64,000 nt of DNA from Erythrophleum ivorense (lineage: Eukaryota > Streptophyta > Magnoliopsida > Fabales > Fabaceae). The stretch spans positions 1 to 64,000 of the forward strand of contig JAIUCV010001106.1 in the NCBI GenBank assembly GCA_026724425.1, read 5' to 3'. The position numbers were made by a program, and so were the translations under genes. This document shows, one piece after another, positions 12,901 through 22,885 of the stretch (positions within the stretch are counted from its first letter, which is position 1; every line of letters begins with the position of its first letter). The notes under the pieces were generated by a model. It was not told where the DNA came from and ran no database searches. It was given only the letters and a program-made list of their open reading frames with translations.

Positions 12901-13694
12901 ATTGAGTTATTTTTTCGAGCAGGGGAGACTTCCCTCAGCTTTCAAATCAAAACAGTTGGGGAACCAAAAACACTCCTGCGAAAGGAAATGCAGGAAGTTC
13001 GCAGAATCGACAGAAATCAGTTTCAGATCGGGTTGTGTCTTCACCTGTTGTTACTCAAGCATCCAATAAAGGGAAAAAGGAAGCAGTGACAAAACTCACA
13101 GGTTTTACTTTTTACTGACAATCTCTCTCGTCTGCCCATAATATAGCTTGGTTTTTTTTCTCACAAGTTTGCGGTTTCTCAGAGGCAAATGGCTTCAGAG
13201 ATTGGTGCAGAAGCGAATGTCTCAGACTTCTTGGTTCAGAAGGTAAAAAAAGTTGATAATATTATCACACTAATTTCAATTTCTTGGATCGAAAATTCAT
13301 TGTGGTTTTGATGTGTAATTCCCTTTTGTCAGATACGAGCGTCTTGGAATTTTGTCTGAAGCTATCTCGAGCAGAAGCCGAGACACTTCTGATCGAAAAT
13401 CTAGGGTCGGTTGATCGAGACCACAAGTTCATCGACAAGTTTCTCAACTACAAAGACCTGCTACCATCAGAAGTGGTCGAGATTGCATTTCAATCAAAAA
13501 GCTCAGGAGGAGTCGGGACAGCCCGAAACAACAACAACACGGCAGGAGATGCCGCGAACGAAGGTTTCTCGAAAGTTGGAGGAAAGAAAAAGGCCAAGAA
13601 AGGGAAGAAGGTAAACTTAAGTGCATCGGTTCTTGGATTTAACGTGGTTAGTAACAGGATTATGATGGGAGAGATTCAGTCAATTGAGGATTGA
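6956..13694 (+). CDS. EXA1: GYF-domain translational repressor EXA1/PSIG1-like
   Basis: Ten exons join in frame: 6956-7037, 7698-7786, 7898-8827, 8916-9036, 9123-9215, 9463-10233, 10344-12777, 12923-13101, 13183-13242 and 13333-13694. They encode 1706 residues, close to the ~1.7 kb-residue A. thaliana protein I remember (At5g42950). Residues 318-324 are YSRVKLL, which fits the eIF4E-binding motif Y-x4-L-hydrophobic. The GYF domain lies at about 563-617, with YYKDPQGSVQGPF and the GWFEAGYFG core. Gln-rich coiled-coil-prone stretches follow. The C-terminus is Lys-rich and ends MMGEIQSIED. The family binds proline-rich ligands through GYF and eIF4E/nCBP, represses translation of some mRNAs, including NLR immune receptors, and was named for a role in potexvirus accumulation. 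A Trp/Arg/Asp repeat (GPNDRWxDSGNKDAGPEQRR, twice) sits near residue 150. Confidence 0.92.
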
Positions 13695-14533
13695 AGAGGA
13701 TTAAAAGTTGGTTATGTGTTTATACTCTTTTGGGCTTTGGTTTCACTGTACATTTTGGTTTTCTTTTTCTTTTTAGGACGAATCTTTTATTTATGGGATG
13801 GAACTTTGTTTTTTTTTTTTTTATCTCTCTAGGAAGTTTTGTTAGACTTACTTTCAGCGAGATAAAGAGGTTTTTTTTTCTATCTTCCTCTTTTCGTTTT
13901 AGTCGCACAACTCGAAAAACAAATGTTGGATTTTGTTTGTTGTTTTATGTATTGGACACCTTTTTCTTCACTCACAACTTCTTTTTTCTTTTGGTTGTTT
14001 GTGTACTGTCTGTTATTTTAATTTTTTATTAAGTTTATAACTTTAGTATATTACACGAACTTTTGCTGTAGAAATCATTCCACACAAACTCTTTCTTTAC
14101 TACACAGATTATGGAGGTGCTTTTCGCTGAAAACACTTTTTATTCAACCAAAACATTGTACAGGAATTTGCTTCAAAGTAGTTATTAGTTAATCGTGATT
14201 CTTTTTTTTTTAAAAGTTATGTAATTGTAGGCTTTCGTGTAAGAACAAAAGAAAGAATCTGTATTACGAGGTATTTTAGGATCTGTAAGTGATTTTAAGA
14301 TGGTTAAACTAACTATATGGAAGAATTATAAGAATTGCGTTTATCAACTCTATATTAGGGAGTATAGAATTGCGTGACACTTAAAATGAAATGGAAATAA
14401 TATCACTAAGCTTAAATATGGGATATTGTACACTGAAAATCTAATAAAAGAGTTTAAGTTTAAAGAAAATGTGTGGATAACAAGCCGAGAAAAAAGGATA
14501 AAGTTGATGTGTAAAACTTAACAAACAAGGAAC

Positions 14534-14550
14534 AAAAATCAAAACTTAAT

Positions 14551-14589
<39 letters not shown>

Positions 14590-14602
14590 AAACTTAATTT
14601 TT
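14534..14602 (+). mobile_element. Poly(A)-only retroposon scar
   Basis: The same 21-base sequence occurs at 14534-14554 and 14582-14602 (core ATCAAAACTTAATTTTT). Between the copies lie only TTT and about 24 A residues. A long perfect duplication around a pure A tail is what target-primed reverse transcription leaves when synthesis aborts inside the poly(A) tail. Slippage alone would not duplicate the unique 21-mer. Confidence 0.65.
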
Positions 14603-15652
14603 AGGAAGAAATTAAAAAAAAAATGTTAAAGTTGTATTTGTTTTGAGGAGTAAAGATCATTTCTGTTAAGGATCATTGACTGTTACATTGTACTTTATTA
14701 TTAGTAAAACATGTCTCACACAATAACATAATTGTATTTGAAGAATATTCTCACTTATGCCTAACTCCATTTTTGCATGTATCTATATAACCTCTCAATA
14801 ATAAAAATTATAAAGCTAAGATATACAGTACAATGGTTTTTTTTTATATAGTTATTTCCACTACAAATATGGTAATATACATGTAATGGATTAATAGTTA
14901 TCTATATATTTTGTTTGATTATAAACTTGCATGCACTTAATGTTTCTTCAACAATACAAACATCTTATAGAGAGTGTAACGAATAGATGAAACCATTCAA
15001 ATGATTGGTCGCTAAAATCTTCAAAAGTCGTTTACATGACCCTAGACAATACATGATTTAAAATATAATAGTTCACTGAGTCTCACAATCCTAATTTCGC
15101 TTATGTTATAACACATTTAATTTTTCAACATTCAATATATACTCATTCCGTTCCACAATAAAAGATGTTTTTGGTTTTTCACATATATTAAGAAAAATTT
15201 AAAAATTTAATGTGAATTATTTTTTCACACCAAGTACCTTTTAAAAGATGTTAACCAATCATAATTGGAAGAAGAAAAACTAAATTATCTTATATCATGG
15301 AAAAGATAGAGTATTAGTTAGATGTAAACCCATAAAACATAATTGATAGAAACAAACTTGACAAGTTATGTCAAAAATATTATCTTATTCTCCAACATGA
15401 AAGAGACTGTGCAGTTATCTTGAGGCTAAAACACTATATAAACAAACAATGAGCAGGAAGCAATCAAACATTAACGAAAATTGGCCATTAACAAAAAAAT
15501 GTTAATTTAGTTATCAATTCAACCACTAGAAAAGCTAATAAGAAAACATAAGAAGTGAAGTATTGATAACAAATCGTTCATTGTAATGTCATATTATAAA
15601 TCAGCATCCTGTCTTGAGCGTCACATTAGTATTTGAGATAGATTATTAGAAC

Positions 15653-15732
15653 TTGACTACTTGACTACTTGACTACTTGACTACTAGAACTTGACTACTT
15701 GACTATTTGAGATAGTTTAACAACTTGACTAC
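15653..15732 (+). repeat. TTGACTAC octamer tandem array (W-box-like)
   Basis: TTGACTAC is repeated head to tail four times at 15653-15684. After six bases come two more units (15691-15706, the last TTGACTAT), and another copy is at 15725. Each unit contains TTGACT, the W-box core bound by WRKY factors. It lies ~1 kb upstream of OEP24. The repeat is seen directly; regulatory function is speculation. Confidence 0.7.
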
Positions 15733-16567
15733 ATATTTCAACTAAAAACTTGATTCGAGATAGATTATTAGAAAAACTATGTTTTATCATCTATAATCCC
15801 ATTTTCCACTAATTTTACTAATAAACAATATATTTCAAAAACAAAAATACCGTTTCAATTAAATATTCTGTTATTTGTTATTTCTTGGAGATAGTTATTT
15901 ATCTATTTCTTTTTTTTAGTCTCGTTTATAAAAAATACTGTCAACAATATGGTGAAATATATAAAAACATGCTTATCAAAATTATTTTAGTTAAAATACT
16001 AGTTTTTTAGATATTGACACTGACATTTGTTGAAAAATAAAATATATAAATATATATGTATGAACTGATGTTATATATTAGTTATGGTATGCACATATAT
16101 ACGTCCAACCAAAAGATGAATACTTTTTTGTAAGAGACATATGTGTGTGTGCATAGTTCTTTAACTTGTTTTATGAAACATATTCACATGATATACCAAG
16201 CTGTGTATGGAAATTATTTACGAAATAGCATATAATAATATGATGCTGATTAGATGGGAAAAATATAAAAATTAATTTTGAAGACTAAATGTAGTAGGTT
16301 TTTAGCTATCAATTACTCAAACTGACTCATGTTATTTGAGATGTCAAATCAAATGCGAAAGAGTGCAACAAGAATGCATAAAAAAAAAACTCAATTCAAG
16401 AACAATTGTCCTCTTAAGAGATCGTATGCTGAGGCTGGGGAATAGAGAAAATTTGGATCAAAACTAATAGAATCGCACGTGCCAATTCGCACGTACGAAC
16501 AAAGAACAAACGCAGCGGAGAATAACACCGAGTTTTTATCTATCGTCTCTTTTTTCGCCGCTCTCAC

Positions 16568-16571
<4 letters not shown>

Positions 16572-16617
<46 letters not shown>
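16572..16617 (+). repeat. (CT)n microsatellite in the OEP24 5' leader
   Basis: About 23 CT dinucleotides end roughly 25 bases before the OEP24 start codon. CT-rich leaders are common in plant genes. At this length it is probably polymorphic between accessions. Confidence 0.85.
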
Positions 16618-16624
<7 letters not shown>

Positions 16625-16641
16625 ACTGTGTGTCAAGCACG

Positions 16642-17785
16642 ATGGCTATGAAGGCTTCTGTCAAAGGCAAGTTCGATGCTGGTAAAAGCACCGGAGTTGG
16701 CTCACTTGCCTTCAACGCCGGCGATATCAAGCTACGCGCCACCATGACCGATGCTACCCTCGTCGCCGGCCCTACTTTGAACGGTCTCTCCCTTGCCGTC
16801 GAGAAGCCTGGTTTCTTCATGGTTGAGTATAACGTCCCTAAGAAAGTAAACGCTCTTTGCTTTTCCTCTTTGATTCCGTCGAATTTGTTCAATTTCCATG
16901 GAAGGTCTCGCTGTGATACTCCTTACAATTAAACCTAGGGAAATCAAAATTAGGGAGAATCAAACAGTGGAAAGTTTATCGAATTCGTCTGCTTTGATTG
17001 AGCCAACAAAATGCTATATGATTCCACAAGTTTCAGGAGAACATTTAAGAATTTTTAACTCATTTCCTCAACGATGATGGTTCTTGTGGTTACAGGATGT
17101 GAGGTTTCAGTTCATGAACACAGTGAGAATTGCTGAGAAGCCATTGAACTTGACTTACATTCATAGCAGAGGAGACAACAGAACGATTGTCGATGGGAGT
17201 CTTTCGATTGATCCTGCAAACAAAATCTCTGCTAATTACATGGTGGGGACAAACAACTGTAAGCTTAAGTATACGTATGCTCATGGAGGGATCGCTACGT
17301 TCGAGCCGTGCTACGACTTGGCCAAAAACGCGTGGGACTTTGCGGTTTCTCGGAAAGTTTACGGTGGTGACATGCTCAAGGCAACTTATCAAACTTCTAG
17401 CAAGTTGCTTGGTATGGAATGGTCAAGAAACTCCAAATACACTGGATCATTCAAGGTAAAAAAAAAACAACTCATTCACACTATTATAGTTGGATTGAAT
17501 AAGCTTTGATAGAGGGAAATGTTTCATCCATGAGATGATGCATAGGTTGTTGACACAAAGCATCATCTTTTCGTTAAAATGCATAAAGAAAAGATGCATT
17601 ATGGGGGTTTTAGATTGTTGTTCTGTGTATTGGCAAATCATATTTGGACACTGAAATTGAATTGAATTGAATTTGCTTTCTTTCTTTTCTTCTGGTTTGA
17701 ACAGGTGTGTGCGTCTGTGAACCTGGCAGAGGAAGTGAAAACGCCGAAATTGACCGCAGAAACAACTTGGAACCTTGAAATGTAA
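16642..17785 (+). CDS. OEP24: Chloroplast outer envelope pore protein OEP24
   Basis: Three exons (16642-16845, 17096-17455, 17705-17785) join in frame to 214 residues, the normal length for this family. The protein starts MAMKASVKGKFDAGKSTGVG and ends TPKLTAETTWNLEM. The alternating polar/apolar strands without a cleavable transit peptide fit a beta-barrel solute pore of the plastid outer envelope. OEP24 channels pass triose phosphates, hexose phosphates and other metabolites. The gene is convergent with CSN4, whose 3' end is ~590 bases away. It corresponds by position to At5g42960. An in-frame ATG two codons downstream gives the same protein minus two residues. Confidence 0.9.
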
Positions 17786-18376
17786 TCTGCTTTTAGGAAT
17801 TAAGACAAGTCACGATTGAATTGTTTCGTGTTACAAAACGATTTAACGTCTACTTGCACATCTTTCCGAAATTTTGTTGCAACTAGCCTTTCTTTCGCTA
17901 CTAGCTTTATTGATTTCTTAAATTTGGACAAGATTTGAACGTTCAAGGATTGGGATTCAAAGTTTCAAATAATTAACATCTAGATGTTGTTCTAACTTCT
18001 TACCCTAAATTTAACGATTTCAAACTTAGAAACCAAAATGCTGAAACAAACGGACCAAAGTCACGCCACTGAAATAACACTATTACCATCAGAAAGGTCC
18101 ATTTTATGCATAAATTAATTTAATTTGTTACGAGGTAAGAAAATAAACCCTAAACCGATTTTATATAACTAAAATCTGTAAATGATTTTTTGAATTCTCG
18201 TTCAATACCCAATATTTTTCTCTGTATCAGTTTAACCTAAAGGCATAGACATGAATTTGCAAAAGCAATTGAGATGAAAAAAACACAGCAATTTGGCAAA
18301 AACTTGGGCATGAGACTCTCAATCGGCTAAATATGTAGTTAATCATCACGAGACGAGTCTCACGGCAAGGAATGAA

Positions 18377-21261
18377 TCAGACCGGAACAGGCAAGCCTTT
18401 CTTCGCCATGCCGTCGAGAATTTCGTTGAGAGCTTGGCACAATCCCGATATCTGCACACAGCTTCCACGTTTCAGTCATATTCCCAAACCAAGAAAACAA
18501 ACAAACATAGTTAGCTAGAGAAAGAGAGAAGGAACCTGTTGATCCCATTGTTGTAGTTCCTCAATATCATCTTCAAAATGTATCACAGCCTCCTCCTGAT
18601 CTATGGAGCCTCTCATTCTGTCTTGGCCAATCATGTTAGATGCGATCTTCTCCGCCTTTAAGAAAGAAGATTTATGTGTTACAACACTCAGACTCAGCAC
18701 AAGCGAAAGGGTTAAGGGGGGAGTCACATATAGATTTTTGAATATTACCTTTCTTGGATCAATCCCCAGCAGAGTTCCCAATTCATCAAACCTATTTGGA
18801 GAATTGAGTTTAGAAGATCATTTTGAGCCTCAAAAACATAAATAAACGGTATAAGACAATTCTACATCTCAAACCTGATGTTTGTGTAAAGTTTGCTTGC
18901 ACTTAGAAGATTATGCTCAATCATGGCACGGTCAAGAACAGTAGATTTGTCAGGCAAAGATGCTTTCTGTTGACAGATTTACAAGGTAAAAACTTGTTAC
19001 GAACCTAGCAAGTCATTAATGATAATGCAAATACTGTATTTAAATCTTAATAACAGTCCAGACCTGATGTGGCCTTAGTTCTTCTGCAAATGCATCAATC
19101 TCTGGTTTCCTTAAGATCCTTTCCAGATACACCTATAAAGTTATATAAGAAAATTAAGGTTAGCATGAAGTTCTGACCAAGCTTCTATATGCTATGGTGC
19201 AACTGGGATAGAACCTTCTGTAGGATGGGATAAATCTTCAGCTTGGAGCAACGCTCATCCTGTTAATAAAGAGATATTGAGAAAAACAATAAGGATAAGG
19301 AAGGAAGCAAGCAAGTAAGAAATGGCATTCTATTAATAATCCACAGGGCATTACTTTATATAAAGTTGCAAGAACACGAGAACGCTGAGGACCGGCTCCA
19401 GCTAATATGGTACATGTGACAGCAGCAGATAGCGCCTGCTCTAATGCATTCTCGTCAATTTCTCTGAAAGTATTAGGAAACATTAGGACAAACACGTTCA
19501 AAATAACGACATAGTATCACAAACTTATCGGAGAGAGAAAACAGGGAGACTATTCAATTGCACTGTGAGGGGTTAAAAAGTATGAAAAGAGCTTTTCACA
19601 AGAAGTGTCCACAGATGGATGAAACCAGAACAGGAGAAATTTGGAAAACATTGTAGCGGGGAGAGAAGTCGAATCACTTACTCATCCCCAATTTGGCGTT
19701 TTTCAATCTGAGATATGCCGTAATACCGAAGTGCAGCCTCTAAGAACTTTCTTTTCATGTCCAAAATTCTAGCATAGCAGACCTGAAAAGGAAAATATTA
19801 AAACCTGAAATCAAATTCTCCTTAATCACCCAGCACCGAAATTCTTAGTTTAAGGCGGTCCAACCTTGTACTGCAAATTCAATACTTCATTCTGACTACT
19901 GCTCACTAAGAAAGAAGCTTTATTTATGAAAGCCTCTGCATTCACAGCATCATCATCCTGCAGATGTTAAAAACACAAAAGTATTACAGAGCGATTAAAA
20001 TAAACAAATGAAATTATACAACCCCGGTAGCCTCAATTTACTATTCAAGTTTGTGAACCAGAATAATGCTCCTAACAAAATCGAGATTCATAGTTTCATC
20101 AAACTGAGATTTGGTCAAGAGAAGTTCATATAAAATCTTTCTCCAAAACTATATAAATAGTTGAAGTTCGAAACAACCACTGGTTTCTTTCAAGATTTTA
20201 AGATCTAACTTCTGTAACTTGTATACAAGTGCAAACACAAAGGAACTATAAACAATTACTACCATAAGGAAATCCATCTCATAAATATAGATATGTACTT
20301 GAAAGGAAAAGCCAGACCTCGAGGTACAAACGAGCAATTTGGATACACTTTGAGAGCTTGAAGTTGTCGTCAACAGCCCTAAAAGAGAATACCACAAATT
20401 CAAATCAATGCCGCTCATTCCAGAGAACATAAGGGGGAAACTAAAAAAGTTCTGCTCACTGTCACACCTCATTCCAGAGTCCAGATCAATGCCACTCAAC
20501 ATCTGAGCAGCTTTTGACCATTCCTGCTCTGATTCATACAAACCCGCAAGTTTCTCTCTAATAACAAGGGCCTGCAATTCCATAAAACAGTTTCATCAAC
20601 TACAATGAAGAGATTGTAATGCAACACAACGTACATTGTCTCAGTAACCCCAAAAAAGCATCCTTATAGACAGTTCTCATGGTAACTCTCAGTTTAGAAG
20701 GCAAACATCAAAGAGATACAATAGCAGCGTCTCTACATACTTTTCGACTTAGACTAAGCAGCATAGGGTTTATAAAGTACAGATACTAAACGATAAGGAA
20801 CTGTAGATGCACGATTGCTAAAACCAAACAAAACCTGTTCTTCGAAGGAAACAACTCTCGGCTGAATCTGGGTGAGTGTAAATTGCGCAATCTCCTTCTG
20901 CGTTTCTGGTTCTAACCTTCCTAGCTCCTGAGCGAAAGACTGCAAAAGCTGCCTCGAAACCACCAACGGGACATCATCGGATAGAACTGGAAAATTGTTC
21001 CCGAATCACAAAAATCATTCGTAGCGGAAAATCGAACAAACTCCGAATTCGAAAGGAAAAAAAACACTAGTGGAATCATTCGTGAAGTGGAAAAACATGA
21101 GAACAAGAGTGAAGAGATCGAAAAAAATTACTGTGATCGATGAACTTTTTGGCTTGGAGAAGATCGTTGGAGTTAAGAACGGAGGTGAGGATTAGTTTAT
21201 ACTGTTCGATCTTCTGACGTTGGTCACCGATTGCAGCAGCGTTCCTCAGGGCTTCATCCAT
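18377..21261 (-). CDS. CSN4: COP9 signalosome subunit 4
   Basis: Thirteen exons (right to left: 21261-21132, 20986-20835, 20571-20468, 20378-20318, 19957-19865, 19782-19682, 19463-19355, 19259-19215, 19132-19064, 18966-18875, 18791-18749, 18655-18536, 18451-18377) all have GT-AG borders. They join in frame to 397 residues, the length I remember for A. thaliana CSN4/COP8. The N-terminus is MDEALRNAAAIGDQRQKIEQ and the C-terminus DGMAKKGLPVPV. N-terminal helical repeats precede a PCI domain (about residues 200-360) that holds CSN4 in the PCI ring next to the CSN5/CSN6 pair. The complex removes NEDD8/RUB from cullins and represses photomorphogenesis in the dark. No defect was seen. Confidence 0.95.
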
Positions 21262-21494
21262 GGCTTCTCTCTCTGGATTTTTTTCTCTCCCGCTTCGATC
21301 GAAACCCTAAGAAATATTTTTCTTATTTTTTTCTCTTCTTTTCTGCTTTATATAAATAATAACACGAAAGAGAGAGGTCAGCTGTAGATTATCTTCCGGT
21401 GAACCGAGAGGGCTTAACAAATTAACAAGGCACAAACAAAATAATTGGAATTGGAATAAGGAAAAAAAGGGATTAAAAAAAAAAAAAATCTATA

Positions 21495-22103
21495 TACAGT
21501 AAAACCTCTATAAAGTAATAATGTTGGGACTTTGAAAATTTATTATCTTATAGAAGTATTACTTTATCGAAATTATAATTTGTTAACTTATAGATACATA
21601 TTTTCTTATTTATAATATTCAAAAATTATTCTCCATATAATAATGTATTAAGAATATGATAATGTATTAAGAATTTAGAAAAAAAACTTTTTTGTTAATA
21701 TGACATGCATAAACTTGAAATTATGATTAAGATTTTTAGATATCGTAATAAAACATTTATTATTAGCTTATTTGAATATATTTATATAAAGTTTGATGCA
21801 CGAATAATTATTGTGTTTATAAAATATTTCACAATTTTATATGCATATAAAAAAAGTTAGAGGTAAACTTAAATTTATAGTTTAATAAACTTTCTTTAGC
21901 ATATATGTATAGTTTTATATAATTATTACTTTAACTTATTATTGGGTTTATACTTTTACATAGGAGTTTCAAAAATATTATTATCTTATCATCTTATCGC
22001 ATATTGCTTATTTTTACACTGGCCCGAGTTGGGACCGGAGAAATTTATTATCTTATAGAGATTATTACTTTATCGAGTATTACTTTATAGAGATTCTACT
22101 GTA
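21495..22103. mobile_element. Emigrant-type MITE (pogo/Lemi-related)
   Basis: The element runs 21497-22101. Its left end is CAGTAAAACCTCTATAAAGT. The right end read on the other strand is CAGTAGAATCTCTATAAAGT, two mismatches in 20. TA dinucleotides flank both ends (21495-21496, 22102-22103), the tc1/mariner/pogo target duplication. At 605 bp, with no reading frame, it fits the Emigrant MITEs of Arabidopsis. A second partial end (ACTTTATCGAGTATTACTTTAT) lies at about 22157-22178. Confidence 0.8.
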
Positions 22104-22800
22104 TATATATAAAGTTGAAGGAGCTCATATAGACTATAATATAAGTTTAAGGTTTTACTTTATCGAGTATTACTTTATAAAAAAGAGATTACCCTGACTC
22201 TCTTTTTGTAGAGGTTTATGTAACATATTCCATGTAGTTATAGGATTCTATTTACTACATTATTAAGATTAGTTTACTAACCTATTCCATGCAGCTATAG
22301 GATTTATAGGATTAGTTATAGTACATTATTAAGATAAATTATATTTTGTAAATTATATTTATCATTATTCTTTTTGCATAAACGATATGATAAATATAAT
22401 TTTTTTCTTTTTGCATAATAGATTAAATTTTTCTTTTTTCTAACATCTTTTTAATTAAATTTTATTATTTAATTGATTTAATATGCGTTTGGATAATATA
22501 AATTTGATGAATATGAAATATTTTTTCGTTAAAATATGACAAATATTATTTTTTTCCTTTTATCATAATGGATTAAATCTTTCTTTTTCTAATCTTTTTT
22601 TATTTTTTTTCTTTCAATTTTAACATCTTTTTAAACCTTTTTAATTAGCTTTTTTTTCTTTTTCTTTTCCAAAACATATGTCAAAATCACATGTCGTGAT
22701 CCTTGTCGCACGTATCCAGCTTTATTTCAGATATTACTGTCACGTGTCGTCTAAATAACACCACGTCAACGATATTTAACACTTAGAGTTTCTTTCTTCT
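22104..22800 (+). other. AT-rich spacer and MBD-gene promoter
   Basis: A low-complexity T-rich stretch (about 22350-22680) carries no gene. At 22735-22770 are CACGTGTCGTC and CCACGTCAAC, ACGT-core elements of the ABRE/G-box kind, 120-150 bases before the MBD start codon. They are candidates only. Confidence 0.35.
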
Positions 22801-22885
22801 GTCGCTCTCAGTGGACACACAGTGGCAAAAACCTGATCACCGGAAAATAAAAAACTCTGTTTCAGGCCGAATAGTATCGCCGGAA

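Larger units (their letters stand above)
13695..16550. other. AT-rich intergenic region without genes
   Basis: Between the GYF gene and OEP24 I see no coding exon. The region holds a poly(A) insertion scar (14534-14602) and an octamer TTGACTAC array (15653-15732). There is also a fragment near 15141 beginning ACTCATTCCGTTCCACAATA, which resembles one end of a Stowaway-type MITE with no clear partner end. The rest is AT-rich. Confidence 0.5.

Noticed and set aside
16479..16685. Plus-strand frame through the (CT)n tract into the OEP24 start
   Set aside because: Out of frame with OEP24 and made of Leu-Ser repeats from the microsatellite.
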